Of a stretch of DNA of 64,000 bases, positions 55,772 to 64,000 are shown piece after piece. This stretch comes from JASSUD01 sp031963005 (GTDB taxonomy: Bacteria; Pseudomonadota; Gammaproteobacteria; Burkholderiales; Burkholderiaceae). Every line of letters begins with the position of its first letter. Within the stretch, counting starts at the first letter, position 1. Both the position numbers and the translations under genes were made by a program. The DNA is taken from the NCBI GenBank assembly GCA_031963005.1, contig JASSUL010000007.1, forward strand, positions 91,811 through 155,810. Reading direction: 5' to 3'. A model generated the notes under the pieces. The model worked only from the letters and a program-made list of their open reading frames with translations. It did no database searches and was not told where the DNA came from.

Positions 55772-56851
55772 ATGATTTCGCCAACAAAGTCTATCACTTG
55801 GATGACATCAAAAACGCTATCTATTGTTTGCGGCTGCATCGCACTAGGCGTTATTTTATGGATACTCGGCCCTATTCTCTGGCCGTTTCTGCTTGGCGCA
55901 TTAATAGCCTATATTTTGCATCCAGGCGTTGAATGGCTAGTGCGACATAAAGTCCCTCGAGGGCTTTCTGTCTGCCTAATGATGCTGTTGATGCTCTTCA
56001 GTACGTTTGGCATCCTCTTTTTAGAATATGCCATATTCCAAAAAGAGGCGCCGCGCATACAAGAGCAGATTACGCAATTTCTCTCGCATTCTCATGAGAC
56101 CCTTTTTCCTCTATTGGCGCAAATGGGTTTTAAAGTCGGTACGGCTAAAGCATGGGCTTCTGAGCAATTTGCGAATCACAGTAGTCTTATCCTCTCGACG
56201 CTTTGGAAATCAGTGCGAGCGAGCGGTGGCCTGGCCATTACTTGTATCGGCATCATTTTTATGCTGCCTTTAGTCATTTATTCTTTGCTCTACGACTGGC
56301 ATCTGCTCAAAGCACGTTTTCAAGCGCTTATCCCGCGGTCTTGGCTACCTAAAACCAATACTTTGGCGAGTGAGTTCGACACCTTACTGTCACAATATTT
56401 GCGTGGTCAGTTGCTCGTCATGATTTTGCTGGCCCTCTACTATGCAATAAGCCTTTCTTTGATAGGCTTAGACTTAAGCATACCTATTGGCGTTTTTACG
56501 GGTTTTGCTATCGTTATTCCGTATATAGGGTACTTCACAGGTTTCAGCTTAGCTTTGATCGCAGCTTTTCTGCAATGGGGAGGAGATTGGCATTTGGGCG
56601 CTATCGCGCTCATTTATGCGGGTGGGCAAATCCTCGAAGGGTCTTTTTTGAGTCCTCGGTTAGTTGGAGAGCGCTTGGGTTTACACCCGCTGGCTGCTCT
56701 TTTCTCCTTGCTCGTTTTTGGTCAGCTATTAGGTTTCTTAGGAATTCTTATTGCGCTTCCTAGTACCGCCATGCTGGCTATTGCCCTTCGAGAATTTCAC
56801 AGCCGTTATCTAGGGAGCCGCTTCTATAAAAAATGTCCAGCACAGAAATGA
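55772..56851 (+). CDS. AI-2E family transporter (PerM/TqsA-like permease)
   Basis: An integral membrane protein of 359 residues with about eight hydrophobic segments. Typical features are the N-terminal pair of helices with LWPFLLGALIAYILHPGVEWLVR, the long amphipathic middle region, and the C-terminal block IPYIGYFTGFSLALIAAFLQWG with GGQILEGSFLSPRLVGERLGLHPLA. Members export small molecules or take part in ion balance. The substrate cannot be told from sequence. The stop codon lies inside the left arm of a strong hairpin. Confidence 0.88.
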   Translation: MISPTKSITWMTSKTLSIVCGCIALGVILWILGPILWPFLLGALIAYILHPGVEWLVRHKVPRGLSVCLMMLLMLFSTFGILFLEYAIFQKEAPRIQEQITQFLSHSHETLFPLLAQMGFKVGTAKAWASEQFANHSSLILSTLWKSVRASGGLAITCIGIIFMLPLVIYSLLYDWHLLKARFQALIPRSWLPKTNTLASEFDTLLSQYLRGQLLVMILLALYYAISLSLIGLDLSIPIGVFTGFAIVIPYIGYFTGFSLALIAAFLQWGGDWHLGAIALIYAGGQILEGSFLSPRLVGERLGLHPLAALFSLLVFGQLLGFLGILIALPSTAMLAIALREFHSRYLGSRFYKKCPAQK

Positions 56852-56901
56852 AGTGACCCCCAAAAGTGAGATTTGGCGTCTCACTTTTGGGGGTCACTTC
56901 A
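56849..56901. terminator. Perfect 23-bp hairpin at the permease stop codon
   Basis: 56849-56871 pairs perfectly with 56879-56901, loop TTTGGCG. The left arm begins with the TGA stop of the permease gene. A further stem (ATGTTGGGGT with ACCCCAACAT, 56902-56911 and 56934-56943) follows directly, giving two hairpins in series between convergent genes. Confidence 0.8.
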
Positions 56902-57005
56902 ATGTTGGGGTTCCGTATTTAATTCAATTCGTCACCCCAACATAACCCACTTTTGAAGATTATGAACAGGCTCTAAGAAAAGGCCAGGTCAGGGCTTCTA
57001 CAGGC

Positions 57006-58049
57006 CTATATGCCCACTTTTCCAAATGCCTGACAAGTATCGAGCATGCGATTAGAAAATCCCCATTCATTGTCATACCAGCTCGATACTTTTACGAGTC
57101 GTCCGCTGACTTTGGTTAATGGAGCATCGACAATAGAAGAGGCTGGATGATGGTTAAAATCGCTCGATACTAAAGGCGCATCGCTATAGGTTAAGATGCC
57201 TTTCAGAGGCCCCTCAGATGCGCTTTTTAAAATTGCATTGACTTCTTCTACGCTCGTTTCCCGTGCAGCGATAAAGGAAAGATCGACAATCGAGACATTG
57301 ATGGTCGGTACACGAATAGCAAAACCATCGAGTCGGCCATTGAGTTCAGGCAATACTAAACCTACTGCGGATGCCGCACCCGTTTTAGTAGGAATCATAT
57401 TGTGTGTAGCGGAGCGGGCACGACGTAAATCCTCATGATAGACATCGGTGAGCACTTGGTCATTGGTATAGGAGTGAATCGTGGTCATTAACCCATTCAC
57501 AATACCGATATGCTGATGCAGAGGCTGCGCAAGCGGCGCTAAGCAATTCGTCGTGCACGACGCATTGGAAATAACGGTATGCGCTTTTTGCAGTGTGTGG
57601 TGATTCACCCCATAGACAATAGTGGCGTCTACATCCTTGCCACCTGGCGCAGAAATAATCACTTTTTTAGCGCCGGCTTGAATATGCGCGCCGGCTTTTT
57701 CTTTTGTGGTAAAAAATCCCGTGCATTCCAACACGACATCAACCCCTAATTCGCCCCAAGGCAATGCCGCAGGATTACGCTCGGCAAAAACGCGGATCGT
57801 ATCTGCCGGCTGGCCTAATGCCTTGCGTTGATCACTATGGATCACCAGATTGTTCTCTTGCACCGAAACCGATCCAGGAAAACGTCCGTGTGTGGTGTCG
57901 TATTGTATTAAATGCGCATTCGTACTCGCTTGACCCAAATCGTTAATTGCAACAATTTGAATGCCATACGGTTTGCTAGCTTCATAAAAAGCGCGCAATA
58001 TGTTTCGGCCAATCCGACCAAATCCATTGATAGCAACTCGAAGGGTCAT
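57006..58049 (-). CDS. gap: Glyceraldehyde-3-phosphate dehydrogenase, type I
   Basis: A glycolytic NAD-dependent enzyme of 347 residues. It has the N-terminal Rossmann motif INGFGRIGRNILRAF (about 7-21), the catalytic block ISNASCTTNCLAPLAQPL (about 153-170), and C-terminal SSWYDNEWGFSNRMLDT. It is the second gene of a tkt-gap pair on the minus strand, an order common in betaproteobacteria. pgk, which often follows, is not present; a permease gene lies downstream instead. Confidence 0.97.
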   Translation of the reverse strand: MTLRVAINGFGRIGRNILRAFYEASKPYGIQIVAINDLGQASTNAHLIQYDTTHGRFPGSVSVQENNLVIHSDQRKALGQPADTIRVFAERNPAALPWGELGVDVVLECTGFFTTKEKAGAHIQAGAKKVIISAPGGKDVDATIVYGVNHHTLQKAHTVISNASCTTNCLAPLAQPLHQHIGIVNGLMTTIHSYTNDQVLTDVYHEDLRRARSATHNMIPTKTGAASAVGLVLPELNGRLDGFAIRVPTINVSIVDLSFIAARETSVEEVNAILKSASEGPLKGILTYSDAPLVSSDFNHHPASSIVDAPLTKVSGRLVKVSSWYDNEWGFSNRMLDTCQAFGKVGI

Positions 58050-58262
58050 AGCATGCTTTCCTTATTGTATAGGCTTAAAAGTCAAAAAAATAACGCCATA
58101 TAAAAATAGCGAATGTTGTCGATAGAGGATGTACTGCGGGTCGACTACAGGCTCACACAAGGCCCACCGCAGCGTTTTCAGCCCATCATTGCATCAGCAG
58201 CTTATAAGACAATGCGGGTTGAAATAGATAATCACAAGGCCGGTGTGCGCAAAATAGCGAAT

Positions 58263-60317
58263 CTAGCCGCGGTCAACCACGCGCTTAGCAGCTTGCACAA
58301 CGTGCTCTACAGTCAGACCAAAGTACTCAAATAACACGGCAGCAGGTGCGGATTCACCAAATCGGTCTATTCCGATAACCTCTCCTTCTAAGCCTACGTA
58401 TTTACGCCAAAAATCACGCACTCCGGCTTCAATCGCAACGCGGGGTACCCCTGGGGGTAAAACGTGTTCACGCCATTTTTGGGGTTGCCGGTCAAAGACT
58501 GTGGTGGACGGCATGGAGACTACCCGTGCAGCAATACCTGCTTGCGCTAAATCGGCCATAGCAGCGATAGCCAAGGAGACTTCCGAGCCTGTTGCCAGCA
58601 AAATAACCTGGGTTTGCTGTGCAAGATGCTCCTCTGCCTCTTGAGGCCAGTCGCGCAAAATATATCCCCCTTTTGCAATATCGGTGCGTTGTTGCGCATC
58701 CCGTGCAATAAAGGGAAGATTTTGTCTACTAAAGACTAAGCAAGTGGGTCCGCGGCGTTCGGCAGCTTGTACCCAAGCAGCCATTGTTTCAACGGTATCC
58801 GCAGGCCGCCATACGTCTAGACCCGGGATCAATCGCAATGCAGCGAGATGCTCAATCGGTTGATGCGTAGGACCGTCTTCGCCTAATCCTATCGAATCAT
58901 GCGTAAATACGAAAAGTGCGCGCACTTGCATCAGGGCAGCTACCCGCAATGCATTACGACTATAGTCTGAAAAGGTCAAAAAGGTGCCGCCAAAGGGCAA
59001 ATACCCCCCATGTAGCGCCAGACCGTTGAGCATAGCGCTCATACCAAATTCTCGGACACCATAATGCAGGTAGTTGCCTGCTTGCAGACCGTGTTTAGTC
59101 GGACGTATTGATTTTGCGCCAGGCCAATTTGTCAGATTCGAACCCGTCAAATCGGCAGAACCTCCAAAAAATTCAGGAAGCACGGTTGCCAAACTTGCAA
59201 TGGCTTGTTGTGAGGCTTTTCGGGTTGCTAGCGTTTCACCTTTTTCATGGAAACGCTCAATACAAGCCTGGGCATGCTCTATCCAACCCGCAGGCAACTC
59301 TCCTTTCAGGCGACGCTCAAATTCAGCGGCTTTTTCAGGATGCTGCGCACGATAGGCGGCAAAGCGCGCATTCCACGCGTCTTGTGCTGCGCGTCCTCGG
59401 GCTTCTGCATTCCAGGCATCGTAAACCTCTTTAGGTATTTCAAAGGGGGCGAAAGGCCAATCTAAAGCAGCACGTGTAGCGGCAATTTCTGTTGCGCCTA
59501 GCGGAGCACCGTGAATATCATGCCCTCCGGCTTTATTAGGGGCTCCCTGGCCAATAACGGTTTTGCAACAAATAAGACTGGGACGATCGGAATGTTTGGC
59601 AGCTTCAATAGCGGCTGACACGGCATGCACATCATGCCCATCTACCGCAGGAAAGACCTGCCATCCATATGCTTCAAAGCGTTTAGGCGTATCGTCTGCA
59701 AACCAATCTACGACCTCCCCATCTATGGAAATACCGTTATCATCATAGAGCGCAATGAGTTTATTGAGTTTGAGGGTTCCAGCCAAAGAGGCGACTTCAT
59801 GCGAGAGGCCTTCCATCAAACAGCCATCGCCTAGAAACACATAGGTGTAATGATCCACAATATGCAGATCAGGTTGGTCTGGCACATTAAATTCTGCGGC
59901 TAACAATGTTTCTGCAAGCGCCATCCCGACTGCATTGGCAAAGCCTTGGCCTAGAGGGCCTGTGGTCGTTTCCACGCCTGGAGTCACCCCGACTTCAGGA
60001 TGGCCTGGTGTTTGGCTATGTAACTGCCGAAAATTTTTCAGTTGCTCTATGGGTAGCTTATAGCCAGTCAAATGCAGTAAAGCGTAAATCAACATCGATC
60101 CATGGCCATTGGATAGCACAAAGCGGTCCCGATCTACCCAATTTGGAGCATCTGGGCTATGCTTTAAATGTCCATGCCAAAGCGCTAGGGCTACCTCAGC
60201 CATACCCATTGGCATGCCTGGATGACCTGAATTTGCTTGCTGCACTGCGTCCATCGCAAGTGCACGGATAGCATTCGCCATCCTACTAAGGGTGTGAGGC
60301 GTAGAGAGGAGAGACAT
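58263..60317 (-). CDS. tkt: Transketolase
   Basis: A thiamin-diphosphate enzyme of the pentose phosphate pathway, about 684 residues. Motifs are the N-terminal ANSGHPGMPMG, the TPP motif GDGCLMEGLSHEVASLAGTLKLNKLIALYDDN, and FGMSAMLNGLALHGG and EDGPTHQPIEHL in the pyrimidine domain. The frame extends to a TTG at 60368 and an ATG at 60356. The ATG at 60317 gives the usual N-terminal length (start MSLLSTPHTLSRMANAIRAL). None of the starts has a good ribosome binding site. It lies upstream of gap with 213 bp between. Confidence 0.95.
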   Translation of the reverse strand: MSLLSTPHTLSRMANAIRALAMDAVQQANSGHPGMPMGMAEVALALWHGHLKHSPDAPNWVDRDRFVLSNGHGSMLIYALLHLTGYKLPIEQLKNFRQLHSQTPGHPEVGVTPGVETTTGPLGQGFANAVGMALAETLLAAEFNVPDQPDLHIVDHYTYVFLGDGCLMEGLSHEVASLAGTLKLNKLIALYDDNGISIDGEVVDWFADDTPKRFEAYGWQVFPAVDGHDVHAVSAAIEAAKHSDRPSLICCKTVIGQGAPNKAGGHDIHGAPLGATEIAATRAALDWPFAPFEIPKEVYDAWNAEARGRAAQDAWNARFAAYRAQHPEKAAEFERRLKGELPAGWIEHAQACIERFHEKGETLATRKASQQAIASLATVLPEFFGGSADLTGSNLTNWPGAKSIRPTKHGLQAGNYLHYGVREFGMSAMLNGLALHGGYLPFGGTFLTFSDYSRNALRVAALMQVRALFVFTHDSIGLGEDGPTHQPIEHLAALRLIPGLDVWRPADTVETMAAWVQAAERRGPTCLVFSRQNLPFIARDAQQRTDIAKGGYILRDWPQEAEEHLAQQTQVILLATGSEVSLAIAAMADLAQAGIAARVVSMPSTTVFDRQPQKWREHVLPPGVPRVAIEAGVRDFWRKYVGLEGEVIGIDRFGESAPAAVLFEYFGLTVEHVVQAAKRVVDRG

Positions 60318-60529
60318 ACACGTGGAATAAAGCGAAGGGAGGTGAAATGAATGCATACTGGCATTCAAAGCGGAGTGAAAAATAGTATTACGCTTAAAGC
60401 GTCAGAGTCTGTTTACAATTTCATCTGCATGAAAACGGGTTGGCAAAAAATAAAGAGGGGTCCAACCTAGATTTTAAACACACTCTCTTTATCCATACTT
60501 GGTATTCCATACACTAGGAGAAAGTCGCC

Positions 60530-61345
60530 GTGGCGCTTTTGAGTCCCCGTTTTTTTACCCCATTACCGCTAGAGTGTGGCACCGTGGTCAGTTTGCCTAA
60601 AGAGACGCTTCGGCATATACATGTTTTACGCCTACGCTTAGGAGATACACTCACCCTTTTTAACGGTGAAAAAGGCGAATTTACCGCTACTTTGCAAAAA
60701 CTAACGCCTAAAGAGGCGATGGTCTCTATTGATGCCTATATCGCTCGTGAGGCCGAAGCCCGCTATCCGATCACCTTAGCGCAAGGCATTGCAGGGCAAG
60801 GCAAAATGGAATGGCTGATCGAAAAAACCATCGAGTTGGGCATTACGGAAATTACGCCCTTACTGACTACAAGAAGCGTAGTCCGCCTGGATCAAGAAAG
60901 ATCCGCCAAACGCCAAACACGCTGGTCGCATATTGTGCAAGCGGCATCGGAACAGTGCGGTCGCAACCGCTTAGCGCGCGTTAATACGCCTATTACGCTC
61001 GAAGCATGGTTAAGCGGTTTACCTGCCATTACCGCAACTACCGCGGAACAGGAGAGACCTCCTTCCAAAACGCATTTACGCTGCCCTACCCGTCTATTAC
61101 TCTCTCCCCATGCAGACCATGGGCTAACGCATTTACAAACTTATCCCGCTCCTGCGCCAGGCACCCCATTTTTGATACTCATTGGCCCAGAAGGTGGACT
61201 CACGTCCTCAGAGGAAGAGGCGGCAATCGCAAACGGGTTCACCGCGTTACATATGGGACCCCGCATTTTACGCACGGAAACGGCCGGTATCGCTGCACTG
61301 GCCAGTTTAGCCATGTGCTGGCCCACTGCTATAGAAACGGAATAA
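60530..61345 (+). CDS. rsmE: 16S rRNA (uracil(1498)-N(3))-methyltransferase RsmE
   Basis: A SPOUT-family methyltransferase of 271 residues with an N-terminal PUA-like domain (about 1-75, LRHIHVLRLRLGDTLTLFNG). The C-terminal knotted domain has EWLIEKTIELGITEITPL (about 100-117), LLILIGPEGGL-type ILIGPEGGLTSSEEEAA (about 215-231) and LGPRILRTETA-like MGPRILRTETAG (about 241-252). The start is a GTG at 60530 with AGGAG 10 nt upstream. It is convergent with the barstar-like gene, an association also seen in Burkholderia. Confidence 0.93.
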   Translation: MALLSPRFFTPLPLECGTVVSLPKETLRHIHVLRLRLGDTLTLFNGEKGEFTATLQKLTPKEAMVSIDAYIAREAEARYPITLAQGIAGQGKMEWLIEKTIELGITEITPLLTTRSVVRLDQERSAKRQTRWSHIVQAASEQCGRNRLARVNTPITLEAWLSGLPAITATTAEQERPPSKTHLRCPTRLLLSPHADHGLTHLQTYPAPAPGTPFLILIGPEGGLTSSEEEAAIANGFTALHMGPRILRTETAGIAALASLAMCWPTAIETE

Positions 61346-61351
61346 CCGATT

Positions 61352-62056
61352 CTAACTATTACTGGTGAGCACAAAAGAGTAAAAAACCCGGAAACACACT
61401 TTACGCCTAGCCCAAAATTCTGCCGCATCGCGAAATACATCTAATAATGTTTCGCGCGCGTCCTTGTCGAATTTTTGCGTCGCCGGGAGCCCTTCTAGCA
61501 TAATGACAAAACCAGGTTGTGGACCTGCTTTATCCATGGCTTCGGTCAGCGCGGTACGCAGTGCCTCATAATTTTTTCCACAGGGCTTGGGGAAAAGCAT
61601 AGAGGTCGCTACTGCAGATAACATTTCCGCTCTAGTCGTTGCTTCACTGCCTTTAGCATATAAAAAATGATGGCCCAATTGCTTAGCCGCTCTTAATAGC
61701 TCTTGCCCCTTAAAAGCTCGGATAGATTGCACAATATTGGACTGCACACTGTCAAAAATGGCGCGAGGGGTGTCATGAGGGGATGCCGTAGGCCGCACAG
61801 GCAAAGGCTGACTGACTGGAGAAATGGAAGGTTTTGGGTAATGCAGATTATATTGCCGCATCAACATGACGCGATGGAAAAGATTTGCCGCAGAACTAGT
61901 AATAGCGTTAGTAACCGGCATATTCCTTACTTCTTTTGAAGTAGATATATGCATGCTAGGACTATAAAGGTTGTTGCTCATACCATCGTCATCCACAAAA
62001 TGCTGGGAGCCCGCCTGCGATCCGCTAAAATAGCCCTTCTGAAACGCATGGCGCAT
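61352..62056 (-). CDS. Barstar-family protein with a long N-terminal extension
   Basis: A 234-residue protein. The C-terminal 130 residues resemble barstar-like proteins of Burkholderia: NIVQSIRAFKGQELLRAAKQ, then LFPKPCGKNYEALRTAL (compare the NWDAL signature), GFVIMLEGLP and FWARRKVCFRVFYSF. Barstar binds and inhibits the RNase barnase, but chromosomal family members often have no known toxin partner and none is seen here. Residues 1-90 are a Ser/Pro-rich extension not expected in the family. The ATG at 62056 follows AGGAGG with very short spacing; internal MSNNLYSP is an alternative start. Confidence 0.75.
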   Translation of the reverse strand: MRHAFQKGYFSGSQAGSQHFVDDDGMSNNLYSPSMHISTSKEVRNMPVTNAITSSAANLFHRVMLMRQYNLHYPKPSISPVSQPLPVRPTASPHDTPRAIFDSVQSNIVQSIRAFKGQELLRAAKQLGHHFLYAKGSEATTRAEMLSAVATSMLFPKPCGKNYEALRTALTEAMDKAGPQPGFVIMLEGLPATQKFDKDARETLLDVFRDAAEFWARRKVCFRVFYSFVLTSNS

Positions 62057-62533
62057 CACCTCCTAGTAATACATACGCCAGCGCCAGGTCTTTTGAATTA
62101 GGGAATAGCTTCTGCAAAAAGTGCAGTGGAAAAACGGGGGACCGGCTCTTCAGAAAATACTGCGCACACCGCTATCGCGTCAAACAACTATTCAGAATAG
62201 GATGCAGCTCAGTTACGAACCCGCTGATATACCCGTAGGCAAAAAAACGCAAGGATAGCTTTATTAGGCTTTAGAAGCAATCCAAACTGCTATTTTTAGC
62301 AGGGCCACCTACATTAAAAATGTGGCGGCCAATACTTGAAGTAGGCAGCGAGGATCCCATTCAGCCAATTTTCGCATTGGTTTTAAACTGGTGCGAGGAT
62401 GGTGTGGTTTGGTGACCTATGACCATGAAATAGCCTGTCATATCGAGCTGGCTCAACGATTGAGCATCAATATCTAGCTTGCCCTCCTCCCACATTCTCC
62501 GTGACTGCGAGGAAGCAATGAAAATACCCTGGT
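62057..62533. other. Intergenic region, right part duplicated at 63660-63895
   Basis: No gene. From about 62303 to 62533 the DNA aligns with 63660-63895, downstream of the decayed second copy of the next gene. A hairpin (GGCC..ACATT/AATGT..GGCC, 62303-62330) lies at the left end of the duplicated part. Confidence 0.6.
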
Positions 62534-63550
62534 TTACTTCGCCAGCGCTTCCTCAAAGGTATCGACCTCTCTTGCCTCTGCCAAATCTACCTTAACAATA
62601 TCGCCAGATTGCTCAACGGTAGACACCGCCAAATTCTCGCTTGACTCTCCTTGAACAAGCTCCGGCTCAGGAATTATAGAAAGTGCATTTGGATCAACGG
62701 TTGCACTTGAGCCTTGAGAACACCGATTACGGATTCTTTCAGTGACTATTTCTAATGGGATGGCCCTGTATGGACGACTCATGTGTAGCGCTGTCTTTAT
62801 TTTGGACGAGAGTAAATCTATTAATTGATCTTCTTCATTCCGCGTTATAAATATAGACGCAATTTTTTTCAAGAATGACTTTATAGAATCAATAATATTG
62901 AAAAATATAATACTGAAAATATTTTCATGTGATTCCAGTGATTCATTAAATATTATTTTAAATATTTTTATGTACTTACCAAGAGATTCTTCTTTCGCAA
63001 TTTTAGGCGCAAATACAAAAAGCATATTTAAATTATCATTAATTATTTTTTTTAGATCTTTTATCCTATTATATTTATTTTCATATTCTGATTCCAATAA
63101 AGAAAAACGATTATTATTAATATAAATATTAGCTTTATCGGAACAATTTTTCTGAATTAAATTTAAATTAAGATTTAAATCCAATATGCTTTTCATATTT
63201 CCACTTAAATTTTCGATCCTTTTCTTATCATTTTTAAGTAAAGTTTTATAATTTTTAGAATCAGATGATATAGAAGTATTAGGTAATACAGAATATACTA
63301 TTAGTGATCTTAATAGTATACAGGCCCAGCTGGAACAAATTATGGCGCTATTATCTCGACCTCCATAATAAGAAAATTTTAGAAAATCTTGTATCTCATC
63401 AAAGAATTTTGAGTCATTAACATTCTTCAGATCATCAATACTGGAGTACTCTTCCTCTTTGAAAGGCTCTATATTTTCATTAGGAATCTTGGGTTGGGGA
63501 AAATTTTGAGGAATGGCAGACTGAGCCTTAGGTAGGAAGGGAGCTTGCAT
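62534..63550 (-). CDS. Unknown AT-rich helical protein (family C), effector-like
   Basis: A 338-residue protein of unknown function. The N-terminus is Pro/Gln-rich (about 1-35), the middle is a Lys/Asn/Ile-rich helical stretch (about 80-250), and the C-terminal 75 residues are acidic with a distinctly GC-richer, less AT-biased coding pattern (EPELVQGESSENLAVSTVEQ). No membrane hairpin as in family B, although 65-90 is moderately hydrophobic. AAGGG precedes the ATG at 63550. A decayed copy of its 3' end and downstream flank lies at 63660-64000, showing a tandem duplication. Confidence 0.62.
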   Translation of the reverse strand: MQAPFLPKAQSAIPQNFPQPKIPNENIEPFKEEEYSSIDDLKNVNDSKFFDEIQDFLKFSYYGGRDNSAIICSSWACILLRSLIVYSVLPNTSISSDSKNYKTLLKNDKKRIENLSGNMKSILDLNLNLNLIQKNCSDKANIYINNNRFSLLESEYENKYNRIKDLKKIINDNLNMLFVFAPKIAKEESLGKYIKIFKIIFNESLESHENIFSIIFFNIIDSIKSFLKKIASIFITRNEEDQLIDLLSSKIKTALHMSRPYRAIPLEIVTERIRNRCSQGSSATVDPNALSIIPEPELVQGESSENLAVSTVEQSGDIVKVDLAEAREVDTFEEALAK

Positions 63551-63895
63551 AGAAAAACCCTTAAAAGAATGAAAAAGTCCCTACAAAAGTAGATCAAAAA
63601 CTTACTCCTACGGAAGAATCTTATTATAAGGTTTTTATCCTAAAAGTTTAAGGAGCCCAAGGCCACCTCATTAAAAAATAGCGACTGATACTTGGAGTAA
63701 GAAGTGAGGATCCTATCCAGCCCATTTTCGCATTTGTTTTAACTGGCACGAAGATGGCGTGATTTGGTGGCCTATGGCCGTGGTGGCAGTGGAATGCCTG
63801 TCATATCGAGCTGACTCAGCATTTGAATCATCGATATCGGGTTTGCTACCCCACATTCTGCCAGACTGCGAGGAAGCAATGAAAATACCAATGGC
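63551..63895. other. Intergenic region with a copy of the 62303-62533 flank
   Basis: From about 63660 to 63895 this aligns with the sequence downstream of the family C gene (shared blocks include tgtcatatcgagctg and gactgcgaggaagcaatgaa). No gene is present. The left part (63551-63660) is the upstream region of the 62534 gene. Confidence 0.7.
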
Positions 63896-64000
63896 TTACT
63901 TCGCCAACACTTACCCAAAGGGGTCGACTTCTCTTACCACCGCCAAACCTACCTTAACGATATCACCAGATTGCTCAACGGCAGACCGCGTCAAATTCTA
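63896..64000 (-). pseudogene. Decayed 3' end of a second family C gene, cut by the window edge
   Basis: Aligned to the last 36 codons of the gene at 62534-63550, this copy keeps the frame (RSAVEQSGDIVKVGLAVVRE). It has a TAG at 63998-64000 where the intact copy has GAG, and a TAA at 63911-63913 five codons before the aligned stop. It is therefore a non-functional duplicate that continues beyond the window. Confidence 0.65.

Noticed and set aside
55576..55932. 118-codon plus-strand open frame before the permease
   Set aside because: It overlaps the PerM-like gene in another frame, reads as low-complexity shadow sequence, and has no family features.
59100..59160. A tRNA-like T-loop sequence (GGGTTCGAATC on the minus strand)
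   Set aside because: It lies inside the tkt reading frame (GGSADLTGSNLTNW) and no cloverleaf can be formed around it.

Overview
The window looks like part of the chromosome of a betaproteobacterium of the Burkholderiaceae, most likely a host-associated or endosymbiotic lineage of the Mycoavidus/Glomeribacter type. The affiliation is an inference. It rests on Burkholderia-like housekeeping blocks (xseB-ispA-dxs-folE2, polA beside a LOG gene, ribBA-ribH-nusB, uvrC-pgsA, tkt-gap, rsmE beside a barstar gene) mixed with many AT-rich genes for eukaryotic-like or effector-like proteins. No rRNA, tRNA, CRISPR array or intact transposase was seen.

Layout. 1-6635 (minus): four tandem paralogues of an unrecognised helical-repeat protein family, one cut by the window edge and one broken by a TGG-to-TGA nonsense change. 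6682-12883: trmJ, suhB, pgsA, uvrC and earP. 13177-23922: ompW-like, folE2, dxs, ispA, xseB, polA, LOG, rmlC and rmlB. 24102-29191: apaH, an orphan alpha-helical protein, then ribBA-ribH-nusB. 29695-32631: two AT-rich coiled-coil proteins with a membrane hairpin. 32951-36129: ctaG-like, a c4-like dihaem cytochrome and a trihaem cytochrome c, with a MITE-like palindrome between the first two. 36226-38263: two more effector-like genes. 38648-41236: clpB. 41575-42834: an OTU-like cysteine protease under a PIP-box-like promoter. 42809-47212: di-iron ferritin-like gene, typA, and an emrA-like gene without emrB. 47602-55252: an accessory block with two F-box proteins (one with ankyrin repeats), a small membrane protein and a Ser-rich multi-pass protein. 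55772-61345: AI-2E/PerM permease, gap, tkt and rsmE. 61352-64000: barstar-like gene, an AT-rich unknown, and a decayed second copy of that unknown at the right edge.

How it fits together. The housekeeping genes cover isoprenoids (dxs, ispA), folate/queuosine (folE2), riboflavin (ribBA, ribH), central carbon (tkt, gap), repair and replication (uvrC, polA, xseB) and dTDP-rhamnose (rmlB, rmlC). EarP would use dTDP-rhamnose to modify EF-P. Between these lie genes whose products look built to act in a host cell: F-box, ankyrin, OTU-like protease, helical solenoids, and membrane-hairpin proteins with Ser-rich N-termini. One of them has a full TTCGB-N15-TTCGB-N31-YANNNT promoter and another a near match. 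Those motifs are known from HrpX/HrpB-controlled type III secretion regulons, so a type III regulon is the leading hypothesis, although no secretion apparatus is encoded here.
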